From positions 17,433 to 81,432 of the forward strand of contig DMBU01000052.1 of the NCBI GenBank assembly GCA_003446015.1: a DNA stretch of 64,000 nucleotides, in the 5' to 3' direction. Origin of the DNA: Bacteroidales bacterium (GTDB lineage: Bacteria > Bacteroidota > Bacteroidia > Bacteroidales > UBA12077). Shown piece after piece: positions 51,373 through 60,390 of this stretch (positions within the stretch are counted from its first letter, which is position 1; each line of letters opens with the position of its first letter). Made by a program: the position numbers and the translations under genes. The notes under the pieces were generated by a model that saw only the letters and a list, made by a program, of their open reading frames with translations, had not been told where the DNA came from and made no database searches.

Positions 51373-52752
51373 TTGAAAAATCTAGTACGATATATATTAA
51401 TTCTACTTTTTTCGTTTAGCACGATTTATTTGCAGGCTCAAAAAAGCAAACCAGAACAAGCAAAAACAAGAATTCTGTTTGTTTTTGATGCTTCTCAAAG
51501 TATGTATGGCACATGGGAAAGTGACAGGAAAATAAATATTGCCCGACGCTATTTGATTGAAATTATTGATAGCCTGGAGCAGATGGACAATATTCAAATG
51601 GCACTTCGGGTATATGGTCACCAAAGTCCCGTCCCTCCTCAAGATTGCAATGACACGAAACTTGAAGTACCATTTGACTCAAATAATGCCGGTCAGATAA
51701 GACAGGAACTTCGATATTTAATACCTAGAGGAACTACTCCTATTGCAAATTCGTTGGAAGCAGCAGCAAATGATTTTCCTTCATGTGACAACTGCAGAAA
51801 TATTATTATTTTAATAACCGATGGCATTGAAGCATGCGATGGTGATCCTTGCCAGGTTTCTTTAAATCTGCAAAAGAAAGGTATTGTGCTAAAACCATTT
51901 GTAATTGGCATTGGTATTGATCCTAATTTCGAAAAAACATTTGAGTGTGTTGGACATTTCTATAATACCCCCAATGAAGAAAAATTTCATGAAGTATTAG
52001 GAGTTGTGATATCAAGAGCCTTAAACTCAACAACAGCTCAGGTAAATCTGATTGATAGTAAGGGCATACCATCTGAAACAGATGTTAATATGACATTCTT
52101 TGATCATATTTCTGGCAAAGTGAAATATAATTTTGTTCATACAATCAATTATATGGGTTACCCCGATACACTTATCATTGATCCTTTAATTTCGTATGAT
52201 ATTGTTGTTCATACTATACCTGCTGTAAAAAAAGAAAATATTCAACTAGCCGAAGGTAAGCATAACATGATTGGTATAAATGCACCTCAAGGATTCTTAA
52301 GCATATCTTGCCCGGGTAGTAATCAATATAAAGATTTGGATGTTATCGTTCGGCAAAACGATAAAGTTCAAACTTTAAATTTGCAGAAAAATGGATCAAC
52401 AGAAAAATACCTGGTTGGTAATTACGATTTAGAAATATTAAGCATTCCAAGAGTTATTGTCGAAAAAGTTAAGATTGAGCAAAGTGTAACAACAACTATT
52501 GAAATACCACGTCCGGGCATCGCAAATTTCTCGCTTGCCTCAAGTGGTTTTGGAAGTATTTACACTGAAACCGCAGATACTTTAAAATGGGTTTATAATC
52601 TCGATCAGAATTTAACCCAACAAAATATCATTATGCAACCAGGGAATTACAGAGTTGTATACAGACCAAAAAACACAAAACAATCAATTTATACTATAAA
52701 TAAAAGATTTACAATAAAATCAGGAGCATCACAAAAGATAATACTTTATTAA
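51373..52752 (+). CDS. Exported von Willebrand factor A domain protein
   Basis: This 459-residue protein has a signal peptide (1-23), then a VWA domain (about 32-210) with a complete metal-binding MIDAS: D39-x-S41-x-S43, Thr121/Thr122 and Asp150 in I-T-D-G-I-E-A-C-D. A Cys-containing pair (Cys138, Cys141) and D-G-D-P-C follow. The C-terminal half (about 220-459) is beta-rich and unrecognised. VWA domains bind protein partners through a metal ion. The frame opens with TTG at 51373; no in-frame ATG precedes the signal peptide. Transketolase subunit 2 starts 8 bases after its stop, so it is probably cotranscribed. Confidence 0.8.
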   Translation: MKNLVRYILILLFSFSTIYLQAQKSKPEQAKTRILFVFDASQSMYGTWESDRKINIARRYLIEIIDSLEQMDNIQMALRVYGHQSPVPPQDCNDTKLEVPFDSNNAGQIRQELRYLIPRGTTPIANSLEAAANDFPSCDNCRNIIILITDGIEACDGDPCQVSLNLQKKGIVLKPFVIGIGIDPNFEKTFECVGHFYNTPNEEKFHEVLGVVISRALNSTTAQVNLIDSKGIPSETDVNMTFFDHISGKVKYNFVHTINYMGYPDTLIIDPLISYDIVVHTIPAVKKENIQLAEGKHNMIGINAPQGFLSISCPGSNQYKDLDVIVRQNDKVQTLNLQKNGSTEKYLVGNYDLEILSIPRVIVEKVKIEQSVTTTIEIPRPGIANFSLASSGFGSIYTETADTLKWVYNLDQNLTQQNIIMQPGNYRVVYRPKNTKQSIYTINKRFTIKSGASQKIILY

Positions 52753-52760
52753 ATTTAGAC

Positions 52761-53714
52761 ATGAAAAAATTCGATTATAAAGATAAGAAAGATACACGAT
52801 CAGGTTTTGGAGCAGGATTGTATGAACTAGGTAAGAAAAACGACAATGTTGTTGCTTTATGCGCAGATCTTACCGGCTCATTAAAAATGAATCAATTTGC
52901 AGATGAGTTCCCCGAAAGATTTATCCAGTGTGGTATTGCGGAGGCTAACATGATAGGAACAGCTGCCGGATTAACCATAGGTGGGAAAATTCCATTTGCA
53001 GGAACTTTTGCCAATTTTGCAACCGGGCGTGTTTATGATCAAATAAGACAATCAGTGGCTTATTCAGAGAAAAATGTGAAAATTTGTGCCTCACATGCGG
53101 GCATTACACTTGGTGAAGATGGTGCCACACATCAAATTATGGAAGACATTGGTTTAATGAAAATGCTTCCCGGAATGGTTGTAATTAATCCATGTGATTA
53201 TAATCAGACAAAAGCTGCAACTATTGCCATTGCCGACTACGAAGGACCTGTTTATTTGCGTTTTGGTCGACCAAATGTTCCAAACTTTACACCCGAAGAT
53301 CAAAAATTTAAAATTGGCGAAGCAGTATTGTTAAACGAGGGTACAGATGTTACCATCTTTGCAACAGGTCATTTAGTTTGGAAAGCAATTGAAGCAGCAG
53401 AAATCTTAGAACAAAAAGGAATATCTTCTGAGATCATTAATATACATACCATTAAACCTTTAGATGAGAAAGCTGTATTAGCTTCTGTTGCAAAAACAAA
53501 AGCAGTAGTTACTGCCGAGGAACACATGATGAATGGAGGTTTAGGCGATTCAATTGCACAGTTATTGGGACGAAAATTACCTACTCCTATTGAGATGGTT
53601 GCAGTTGACGACAAATTTGGCGAAAGTGGTAAACCCGAGGAGTTGCTTACAAAATACGGCATTGACACTGAAAATATAGTTTCTGCTGTTGAAACAGTTC
53701 TAAAAAGAAAATAA
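52761..53714 (+). CDS. Transketolase, C-terminal subunit
   Basis: The 317-residue protein carries the pyrimidine-binding and C-terminal domains of transketolase: A-D-L-T-G-S, R-F-I-Q-C-G-I-A-E-A-N-M with the thiamine-activating Glu, H-A-G-I-T-L-G-E-D-G-A-T-H-Q, R-F-G-R-P-N and I-N-I-H-T-I-K-P-L-D. It works as a heteromer with the N-terminal subunit at 50067. A strong -7 word for the next gene lies directly after its stop. Confidence 0.93.
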   Translation: MKKFDYKDKKDTRSGFGAGLYELGKKNDNVVALCADLTGSLKMNQFADEFPERFIQCGIAEANMIGTAAGLTIGGKIPFAGTFANFATGRVYDQIRQSVAYSEKNVKICASHAGITLGEDGATHQIMEDIGLMKMLPGMVVINPCDYNQTKAATIAIADYEGPVYLRFGRPNVPNFTPEDQKFKIGEAVLLNEGTDVTIFATGHLVWKAIEAAEILEQKGISSEIINIHTIKPLDEKAVLASVAKTKAVVTAEEHMMNGGLGDSIAQLLGRKLPTPIEMVAVDDKFGESGKPEELLTKYGIDTENIVSAVETVLKRK

Positions 53715-53717
53715 AAT

Positions 53718-53725
53718 TATCTTTG
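53718..53725 (+). promoter_or_regulatory. -7 promoter element of the ECF sigma operon
   Basis: TATCTTTG, a consensus -7 word, 42 bases before the sigma factor ATG and immediately after the transketolase stop. Confidence 0.55.
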
Positions 53726-53766
53726 TAATCACTTTATAAATAGAAAGTGATTTCTCTCAAAGAATT

Positions 53767-54315
53767 ATGTCAGATTATAGCGACAAGGAGTTATTAACTC
53801 TCTTTAATGATATCGAAAAACGCAATTATGCTTTTAACCTGATTGTTAGAAAATATCAGGATAAATTGTATTGGCACATTCGAAAAATCGTTATTATCCA
53901 TGATGATGCTGATGATATTCTACAAAACACTTTTATCAAAGTGTGGAAGGGACTCGAAGGATTCAGAGAAGATTCGAAACTCTATACCTGGTTATACCGA
54001 ATTGCAACAAACGAATCATTGACCTTTTTAAAACAAAAGAAAACAAAATATTTTTTGCCAATTGTTGATTACGAAAATCAATTGAAAGAATCATTGGAGA
54101 GTGACGAGTATTTCAATGGGGATGAGATACAGTGCAAACTCCAAAAAGCCATATTAGATTTGCCTGAAAAACAGCGAATTGTTTTCAATTTAAAGTATTT
54201 CGAAGAGATGAAATATGATGATATGTCAGAAATTTTAAAAACATCAGTTGGTGCGCTAAAAGCATCTTATCATCATGCTGTTAAGAAAATTGAGAATTAT
54301 TTTAAAGAAGATTAA
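53767..54315 (+). CDS. ECF RNA polymerase sigma factor
   Basis: The 182-residue protein has the two-domain ECF layout: sigma-2 (about 20-95) with D-D-A-D-D-I-L-Q-N-T-F-I-K-V-W-K, and sigma-4 (about 125-175) with L-P-E-K-Q-R-I-V-F-N-L-K-Y-F-E-E-M-K-Y-D-D-M-S-E-I-L. It directs RNA polymerase to special promoters. The next two genes, a single-pass membrane protein and a periplasmic Spy-like protein, fit a cell-envelope stress circuit. Confidence 0.93.
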   Translation: MSDYSDKELLTLFNDIEKRNYAFNLIVRKYQDKLYWHIRKIVIIHDDADDILQNTFIKVWKGLEGFREDSKLYTWLYRIATNESLTFLKQKKTKYFLPIVDYENQLKESLESDEYFNGDEIQCKLQKAILDLPEKQRIVFNLKYFEEMKYDDMSEILKTSVGALKASYHHAVKKIENYFKED

Positions 54316-54373
54316 ACTAATTAAACATTAAAAAGTCAAAAAGACAAGGGAAAACAAAATAGGGGATATTAAA

Positions 54374-54814
54374 ATGGGAAAAAACAATAAGACCGTGGAA
54401 GGATTGAAGGGAAATAATAAAAATCCGTTTTCTGTTCCTGATGGATATTTCGAAACATTTCCGACAAGAATGCAAGAACGAATTCTGTCTGAGAACAAAG
54501 AATATGCCTGGGCAATAAAAATCTTCAGGTATGTAAAGCCTCAATTTGCATTGGCTATTATGATTATTACGTTTGCGGTTATTTCAATAACCACAATTAA
54601 TTTTATTCTATCGAATAGAACGAGCATTGATAATGATTTATATACCCGTATCATTGAGGTAGATGCAAATGAATTTACAGAGCAACATTTTATTGATGTT
54701 TTGCTTGAAGAAAAAAAACCAGTCGATAATCACAAAAAAGATGAATCGGATTTCTACATCCATTACTTATTGGATGAAGATATAGATTATGGAACTTTAA
54801 TTGATGAATTTTAA
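54374..54814 (+). CDS. Small single-pass membrane protein, anti-sigma-like by position
   Basis: This 146-residue protein has a cytoplasmic N-terminus with N-P-F-S-V-P-D-G-Y-F-E-T-F-P (about 17-30), one membrane helix at about 58-80, and an acidic C-terminal part. The P-D-G-Y-F-E motif is common in small Bacteroidota membrane proteins encoded just after an ECF sigma gene. No zinc-binding anti-sigma motif (HxxxCxxC) is visible. A role in restraining the sigma factor is inferred from position only. Confidence 0.6.
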   Translation: MGKNNKTVEGLKGNNKNPFSVPDGYFETFPTRMQERILSENKEYAWAIKIFRYVKPQFALAIMIITFAVISITTINFILSNRTSIDNDLYTRIIEVDANEFTEQHFIDVLLEEKKPVDNHKKDESDFYIHYLLDEDIDYGTLIDEF

Positions 54815-54816
54815 AA

Positions 54817-55290
54817 ATGAATAAAATGAAATATCTTAAATCGTTCATTTTGCTTTTTTCGTTATGCGCTTTTTCTTTTTCGGTAAAAGCACAGGAAACT
54901 CAATATAAATCGGATAAGGAACAAGAAATAAAATCACAAAAAATAGCTTTCTTTACCGATAAAATTGGACTTACACCTGATGAAGCGCAGGTATTCTGGC
55001 CTATCTACAATGATTATTGGGCTAAAAAAAACAGAATTATTGAAGATCGAAAAGAAAAGATGACCTACTTTGCTGATCATACAGATAATCTGAGCAACGA
55101 TGAAATGATAAAATATGCTGATCAGTATATTCGATACGAAATGGAATTGGCAGAGCTACTGGATGAATATCACAAGAAATTTAAGAAAATATTACCTGTT
55201 GAAAAGGTTATGAAAATATATCTTGCCGACTACGAGTTTAAAACCTACTTATTAAAAAAGATTCGCGAAAGTGGTAAACATGAAGATTAA
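54817..55290 (+). CDS. Periplasmic Spy/CpxP-like helical protein
   Basis: The 157-residue protein has a signal peptide (1-25, ending V-K-A-Q) and a highly charged, all-helical mature part with I-G-L-T-P-D-E-A-Q-V-F-W-P-I-Y-N-D-Y. The L-T-x-x-E-A-Q-x-F-W-P motif is seen in Bacteroidota Spy/CpxP-like proteins that act as periplasmic chaperones or stress sensors. It starts 2 bases after the preceding gene, and an ATG five residues in is an alternative start. Confidence 0.68.
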   Translation: MNKMKYLKSFILLFSLCAFSFSVKAQETQYKSDKEQEIKSQKIAFFTDKIGLTPDEAQVFWPIYNDYWAKKNRIIEDRKEKMTYFADHTDNLSNDEMIKYADQYIRYEMELAELLDEYHKKFKKILPVEKVMKIYLADYEFKTYLLKKIRESGKHED

Positions 55291-55329
55291 AAAAAAGCTC
55301 CTCTTGTAAGTTAACAGAGGAGCTTTTTT
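55291..55329. terminator. Strong bidirectional terminator between the ECF operon and the ammonia-lyase gene
   Basis: A 14-base perfect stem, AAAAAAGCTCCTCT (55291-55304) with AGAGGAGCTTTTTT (55316-55329), with A-rich and T-rich ends on both sides. It lies between converging genes. Confidence 0.9.
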
Positions 55330-55348
55330 TATATAGTTGTTTTGGATC

Positions 55349-56875
55349 TTATTCCAGACTACCAACAGCTTTCTCAACTTCAGTAAGTATTTCGCCCGAT
55401 TTAACTAATTCTTTCATAGCGGTATGATCAGGATATAAAGGACGATCAATTTCTAAGAAATCTACATGTTTTCTAACTATTTCCTTCGCTTTAGTAACTC
55501 CTTTACCAAAATTATACTCACGAAAATCCAGTGCCTGTGCAGCAGCCATAATTTCAATTCCAAGAATTCCATATGCATTATCTAATATCTGGAAATTCTT
55601 AATGGCAGTATTCATCCCCATTGATACGAAATCTTCCTGGTCAGCAGCAGCTGGAATAGATTGGATAGATGCCGGAGCTGAAAGAATCCTTTGCTCAACT
55701 ATTTGCATATCGGCAGTATACTGACTTAGCATTAGTCCAGAAAACATTCCTGCTCCCTTGGTTAAGAATGCTGGAAGCCCCACACTTAATGCAGGATTAT
55801 TTAATCGATTCATTCTGCGTTCCGACATAACACTAACCATGGTTATAGCAATACCAGCCATATCCATCGGTAAAGAAACAGGTGTTCCCTGGAAATTCGC
55901 TCCGGATAACTGCATATTTTCTTCAGGGAAGAAAATTGGGTTATCACCTACTCCATTTAATTCAATCTCAACCTGAGAACGAGCCCAACGCATTGCATCA
56001 TGAGCAGCACCAATAACTTGTGGAGTAGAACGCATCGAATAAGCATCCTGAACTTTACATTTAACTTTACCTTCCTTTAAATCGCCACCAGCAACTAATT
56101 TGTTAATTGCATTCGCACTTCGCACAGCACCAGCAAAACCTCTTACTTCATGTAACTTTGCAGTATAAGGTTTCATATTTGCTTTCAGTGCTTCTAACGA
56201 CATTGCTGCACCTATTTCAGCTTGCTTCAACCAATTATTTGCATCATATAAAAAGATTGCACTCATTGCAGTTAAAACATTAGATCCATTAATGGTTGCT
56301 AATCCGTCGCGGGCAAATAATCCGGGAATCGGAATTCCCGCTTTATCCATAGCTTCTTTACCGTCTAACAACTCACCTTTAAAGTAAGCTTTACCTTCAC
56401 CCATTAATAAAAGGGCAATTTGCGACATAGGAGCTAAATCACCACTGGCTCCAACTGATCCTTTCTGACAAACAAAAGGAGTTACTCCCTTATTTAGCAT
56501 ATCAACTAAGGTTTGTGTTATCACCAAACGACTTCCGGAATTACCATGAGCATGAACATTGATTCGACCAAACATCGCTCCACGAACATATTCAATTGGA
56601 GCAGGATCGCCAATACCAGCTGCATGATTATACACTAAATATTTCTGAAAATCCTGAACCTGATCATCATTTAAAACAACCTCAGAAAATTCTCCAATAC
56701 CTGTATTAACACCATACATAATTTCTTTTGCAATGATTTTTTTCTCAAGCATTGCACGGCATTTATTAATTCGAGCGACTGCATCAGGATGCAATTCCAC
56801 TTTTCTTCCATGACGAGCAACTTCAACAACATTCTCGATAGTTAATCCACTACCTTTAATAATTAATTTATCCAT
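55349..56875 (-). CDS. Aromatic amino acid lyase family protein, HAL paralog
   Basis: The 508-residue enzyme belongs to the histidine/phenylalanine ammonia-lyase family. It has the Ala-Ser-Gly triad at 143-145 that self-cyclises to the MIO electrophile, the lid Tyr in Y-G-V-N-T-G-I-G, and Q-E-D-F-V-S-M-G. The selectivity position reads Y-N-H-A-A-G, whereas the neighbouring paralog reads M-S-H-A-C-G as in HutH. It may act on histidine or on a related amino acid; the substrate cannot be fixed from sequence. It is separated from the paralog by a 262-base gap with a terminator. Confidence 0.82.
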   Translation of the reverse strand: MDKLIIKGSGLTIENVVEVARHGRKVELHPDAVARINKCRAMLEKKIIAKEIMYGVNTGIGEFSEVVLNDDQVQDFQKYLVYNHAAGIGDPAPIEYVRGAMFGRINVHAHGNSGSRLVITQTLVDMLNKGVTPFVCQKGSVGASGDLAPMSQIALLLMGEGKAYFKGELLDGKEAMDKAGIPIPGLFARDGLATINGSNVLTAMSAIFLYDANNWLKQAEIGAAMSLEALKANMKPYTAKLHEVRGFAGAVRSANAINKLVAGGDLKEGKVKCKVQDAYSMRSTPQVIGAAHDAMRWARSQVEIELNGVGDNPIFFPEENMQLSGANFQGTPVSLPMDMAGIAITMVSVMSERRMNRLNNPALSVGLPAFLTKGAGMFSGLMLSQYTADMQIVEQRILSAPASIQSIPAAADQEDFVSMGMNTAIKNFQILDNAYGILGIEIMAAAQALDFREYNFGKGVTKAKEIVRKHVDFLEIDRPLYPDHTAMKELVKSGEILTEVEKAVGSLE

Positions 56876-57086
56876 AATAGGTTTAATATTTATTTGATTA
56901 AATAAAGGGGTTTACTGAAACTATAAAATAAGAAGAGTGATTTTCAGAACTAATACATTGAAGTTCTGTTGATTTGAATAAGGAAGTTAAGAATCCAATA
57001 GGTCATATCCTTAATTATTGAATCCACAAGTTAGTAAAAGTGATTTGAAGTTCCTAAAATTTTACATTTTTTAGACTAAAAATAAA

Positions 57087-57116
57087 AAATGCGTCCCAGC
57101 TTTTTGAGACGCATTT
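57087..57116 (-). terminator. Terminator of hutH
   Basis: AAATGCGTC (57087-57095) pairs with GACGCATTT (57108-57116); on the minus strand the stem is followed by a T-run. The rest of the gap to the paralog (56876-57086) holds nothing I can name. Confidence 0.8.
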
Positions 57117-57138
57117 AACATTTTTTATTAAGATCTTT

Positions 57139-58644
57139 TTATTCTTCTTGCAAATCTAATTTTACTTTTTGAAGATATTCAACCGAACGGGCAATATCAT
57201 CATACATCGTTTTATCTTCGTCGATAAACTTTACTTTTTTACGATAGCCAGCAATAAATTCTTCAATAAACGGAGACGATTTTGCCGGACGCTGAAATTC
57301 CAATGCCTGAGCTGCATTAAACAATTCAATGGCGAGAATCCTTTCCAAATTCAATGCTACCTGATAAGCTTTTGTTGCTGCATTGGCTCCCATACTCACG
57401 TGATCTTCTTGTCCTTGCGATGATTCAATGGTATCAACAGAAGCTGGTGTACATAACTGTTTATTTCTGCTCACTATCGAAGCCGCAGTATATTGCGGAA
57501 TCATAAATCCACTGTTTAAGCCCGGATTTGCAACCAGGAAAGGAGGTAATCCACGTTTCCCTGCAAGCAACTGATATGTTCTGCGTTCTGAAATACTTCC
57601 CAGTTCTGCCATAGCAATGCACAAGTTGTCAAGAGCTAAAGCCAATGGCTGTCCATGGAAATTTCCTGCCGAAATTATTAAATCCTCATCGGGGAAAATA
57701 GTTGGGTTATCGGTTACTGCATTAATTTCATTATTGAAAACATACGAAACGTAGTTTATAGAATCTTTCGATGCTCCATGCACCTGAGGAATGCAACGGA
57801 ACGAGTATGGATCCTGAACGTGAATTTTAGGACGATTAATTAATTCGCTTCCTTCCAACAAAGATCGTATTCTTCGTGCTGTTTTTATTTGGCCCAAATG
57901 ATGACGAATTTGATGAACTGAATCGTGGAAAGGTTCAATTCTTCCATCGAAAGCATCCAGGGAAACAGCACTTATTATGTCTGCTAATTGAGATAACTTC
58001 CAAACTTTTAATGTTAAATAAACACCAAAAGCACTCATAAATTGAGTACCGTTCAATAATGCCAATCCTTCTTTTGATCTTAAACCTGTAGGCTCCCAAT
58101 TCATTTTCTTTAATAAATCTGCTCCGGATATTCTCTCACCTTTGAAATTCACTTCGCCTAAACCAAGCATAGGTAAACACATATGTGCCAATGGTGATAA
58201 ATCACCGGATGCTCCTAACGAGCCATATTGGTACACAACGGGTAAAACGTCATGGTTAAAAAACTCTATTAATCGTTCAACGGTAGACAACTGCACTCCG
58301 GAATGACCATAGGATAAGGATTGTATTTTTAATAAAATCATGATTTTAACAATCTCAGATGGAATTTCATCGCCAGTGCCACATGCATGCGACATAACAA
58401 GGTTTCGTTGAAGTTTTCCCAAGTCTTCCCGCGATATTCGTTTATCATACAAAGCACCAAACCCTGTATTTATTCCATAAATTGGTTCATCCTGACCAGC
58501 CATTTTTTGGTCTAAATATTCACGACACTTAATGATATTATTTTTCGATTGCTCTGAAAGAGCCAACGTAAATCCTTCTCTTAATATTTGATCAATTCGC
58601 TGAAATGTCAACTGATCATTTGATATATAATGTATTTTTTTCAT
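57139..58644 (-). CDS. hutH: Histidine ammonia-lyase
   Basis: HutH removes ammonia from histidine to give urocanate. This 501-residue protein has Y-G-I-N-T-G-F-G (lid Tyr), R-N-L-V-M-S-H-A-C-G-T-G with His86 at the histidine-selective place, the MIO triad Ala-Ser-Gly at 145-147 in G-S-L-G-A-S-G-D-L-S-P, and Q-G-Q-E-D-H-V-S-M-G with the Glu that contacts the substrate imidazole. Length is normal for HutH (about 500-510). No other hut genes (hutU, hutI) are in the window. Confidence 0.92.
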   Translation of the reverse strand: MKKIHYISNDQLTFQRIDQILREGFTLALSEQSKNNIIKCREYLDQKMAGQDEPIYGINTGFGALYDKRISREDLGKLQRNLVMSHACGTGDEIPSEIVKIMILLKIQSLSYGHSGVQLSTVERLIEFFNHDVLPVVYQYGSLGASGDLSPLAHMCLPMLGLGEVNFKGERISGADLLKKMNWEPTGLRSKEGLALLNGTQFMSAFGVYLTLKVWKLSQLADIISAVSLDAFDGRIEPFHDSVHQIRHHLGQIKTARRIRSLLEGSELINRPKIHVQDPYSFRCIPQVHGASKDSINYVSYVFNNEINAVTDNPTIFPDEDLIISAGNFHGQPLALALDNLCIAMAELGSISERRTYQLLAGKRGLPPFLVANPGLNSGFMIPQYTAASIVSRNKQLCTPASVDTIESSQGQEDHVSMGANAATKAYQVALNLERILAIELFNAAQALEFQRPAKSSPFIEEFIAGYRKKVKFIDEDKTMYDDIARSVEYLQKVKLDLQEE

Positions 58645-58803
58645 GTTAAATAAATTGCAAATTTTAATTTAAAATTGAATAATGAATACCGAACATCAAT
58701 TTTTGAATTCCGAAGTACATTTGTTTAAAATAAATCTTAAATCAAAATTCCTTCATCAAAATTCAATATTCAAGAGGTTGAATATATAATTTATAAATTA
58801 TCA

Positions 58804-58862
58804 AGGGAACCGGGTATCACCACCTGCAAAATGAACAGGCCTGCGACGAATTGGGTGGAAGA
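58804..58862. other. Unassigned GC-rich element between hisS and hutH
   Basis: A block of about 60 bases is far more GC-rich than its surroundings, which are very AT-rich. It begins AGGGAACCGGGTATCACC and ends GAATTGGGTGGAAG. CCACC near the start can pair with GGTGG near the end, and a central CAGGCCTG is self-complementary. It could be a structured RNA, a dispersed repeat or a remnant; I do not recognise it. The rest of 58645-58870 shows nothing else. Confidence 0.4.
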
Positions 58863-58870
58863 ACTTTCTG

Positions 58871-60244
58871 TTACTTCTCATTATTTTTTAATTTATTAAG
58901 TAGTTCTTCAAATTTCATTTCAGATTGATCTCCTGAAATCATATCTTTCACAGTCAATAATTCTTTTTCCATTTCACTTTCTCCAACTAATACAACAAAA
59001 GGAATATTCTTATTGTTTGCATAGGTCATTTGCTTTTTCATTTTAGCTGATTCAGGAAAAATTTCCGAATTTATTCCATTTTCACGAAGCTTTTGAAGCA
59101 AAGGTAAACAGTACTTTTCTTCTTTTTCCCCAAAATTTACAAACATCACTGTGGTTGATGCTATAATTTCTTTTGGGAAAACATCCAGTAGTTCCATTAC
59201 ATCATAAATGCGATCAGCGCCAAAAGAAACTCCTACGCCGGAAACATCTTTTAAACCAAAAATACCGGTTAAATCGTCGTAACGACCACCGCCACAGATG
59301 CTGCCAATTTCTACATCTTTAGCTTTTACCTCGAAAATGGCCCCTGTATAATAATTCAACCCGCGAGCTAAGGTTAAATCAAGTTCCAATTCCGTATTTA
59401 ATGTTAAGGAGTTAAAATAGTTTAAAACAGTTTCAACTTCGGTTACTCCTTTTAATCCAATTTCAGAATCTTTTAAAATACTCCTAAGGCTTTCTAATTT
59501 AATCGCATTATCACCCTTAAGTTCAAAAATTGGGTCTAAACCTGCTACTGAATTTGTAGACAAACCTTTTGCTAATAATTCATCAGTTACTCCTTTTTTC
59601 CCAATCTTTTCCAATTTATCAATAGCAACGGTAATATCAGTTAATTTATCTGGTTCACCAATCATCTCAGCTATTCCAGCTAATATTTTTCTATTATTAA
59701 TTTTGATGAGCGCATTTACATTCAGTTTTTGAAATACCTGATCAATAATCTGAACCAGTTCAACTTCGTTCAACAATGAATTGCTTCCAATTACATCGAC
59801 ATCACACTGATAAAACTCACGATAACGGCCTTTTTGAGGCCTGTCGGCACGCCAAACAGGTTGTATCTGGTATCGTTTAAAAGGGAAAGTTATTTCGTTT
59901 AAATGCTGCACAACAAAACGGGCAAAAGGAACAGTTAAATCATAACGCAAACCTTTTTCTGAAATTTCCAACGCAAACTTATTCGACTCAGCTTCTTTTA
60001 AATCTGTTTTTACTTTGGCTAAATAATCACCTGAATTCAGAATTTTAAATAATAGCTTATCTCCTTCTTCTCCATACTTACCAAATAAAGTGGAAAGATT
60101 TTCCATTGAAGGAGTTTCGATAGGTAAATAACCATACCGTTTAAAAACCTCTTTTATGGTATCGAAAATAAAATTACGTTTCACCATTTCGACAGGTGAA
60201 AAATCGCGTGTACCTTTTGGAACAGATGGTTTTTGTGCAGCCAT
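58871..60244 (-). CDS. hisS: Histidyl-tRNA synthetase
   Basis: This 457-residue class II aminoacyl-tRNA synthetase charges tRNA-His. Motif 2 is visible in P-V-W-R-A-D-R-P-Q-K-G-R-Y-R-E-F-Y-Q-C-D-V-D, the histidine-binding HisA motif in L-A-R-G-L-N-Y-Y-T-G and G-G-G-R-Y-D-D-L, and a C-terminal anticodon domain with M-K-K-Q-M-T-Y-A-N. It has an N-terminal K-G-T-R-D-F-S-P. Its -7 promoter lies at 60273-60280. Confidence 0.95.
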   Translation of the reverse strand: MAAQKPSVPKGTRDFSPVEMVKRNFIFDTIKEVFKRYGYLPIETPSMENLSTLFGKYGEEGDKLLFKILNSGDYLAKVKTDLKEAESNKFALEISEKGLRYDLTVPFARFVVQHLNEITFPFKRYQIQPVWRADRPQKGRYREFYQCDVDVIGSNSLLNEVELVQIIDQVFQKLNVNALIKINNRKILAGIAEMIGEPDKLTDITVAIDKLEKIGKKGVTDELLAKGLSTNSVAGLDPIFELKGDNAIKLESLRSILKDSEIGLKGVTEVETVLNYFNSLTLNTELELDLTLARGLNYYTGAIFEVKAKDVEIGSICGGGRYDDLTGIFGLKDVSGVGVSFGADRIYDVMELLDVFPKEIIASTTVMFVNFGEKEEKYCLPLLQKLRENGINSEIFPESAKMKKQMTYANNKNIPFVVLVGESEMEKELLTVKDMISGDQSEMKFEELLNKLKNNEK

Positions 60245-60272
60245 AATTGTTCTTTGTTAGAATTAATTTCTG

Positions 60273-60280
60273 CAAATATA
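60273..60280 (-). promoter_or_regulatory. -7 promoter element of hisS
   Basis: The minus strand reads TATATTTG, a consensus -7 word, 29 bases upstream of the hisS ATG. Confidence 0.5.
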
Positions 60281-60330
60281 GAATAAAATAAAAGCCGGAT
60301 AAAATGAAACGATCATAATGACTCTTAAAC

Positions 60331-60369
60331 ATAAAAAAACATCTGGCAACCAAAAGGAGCCAGATGTTT
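60331..60369 (-). terminator. Terminator of the unknown secreted protein gene
   Basis: AAACATCTGGC (60337-60347) pairs with GCCAGATGTTT (60359-60369). On the minus strand the stem is followed by a run of T, just past the stop of the 60391-61248 gene and before hisS. Confidence 0.85.
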
Positions 60370-60390
60370 GTCAATCTTATTTTGCAAACC

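Noticed and set aside
50067..53714. A frameshifted or broken single transketolase gene
   Set aside because: Both subunits have proper starts and complete domains and are 1.8 kb apart with real genes between; split transketolase is normal in many bacteria.
58804..58862. tRNA gene
   Set aside because: Its GC content drew attention, but no cloverleaf with an anticodon stem or T-arm (GTTCRANNC) could be formed.
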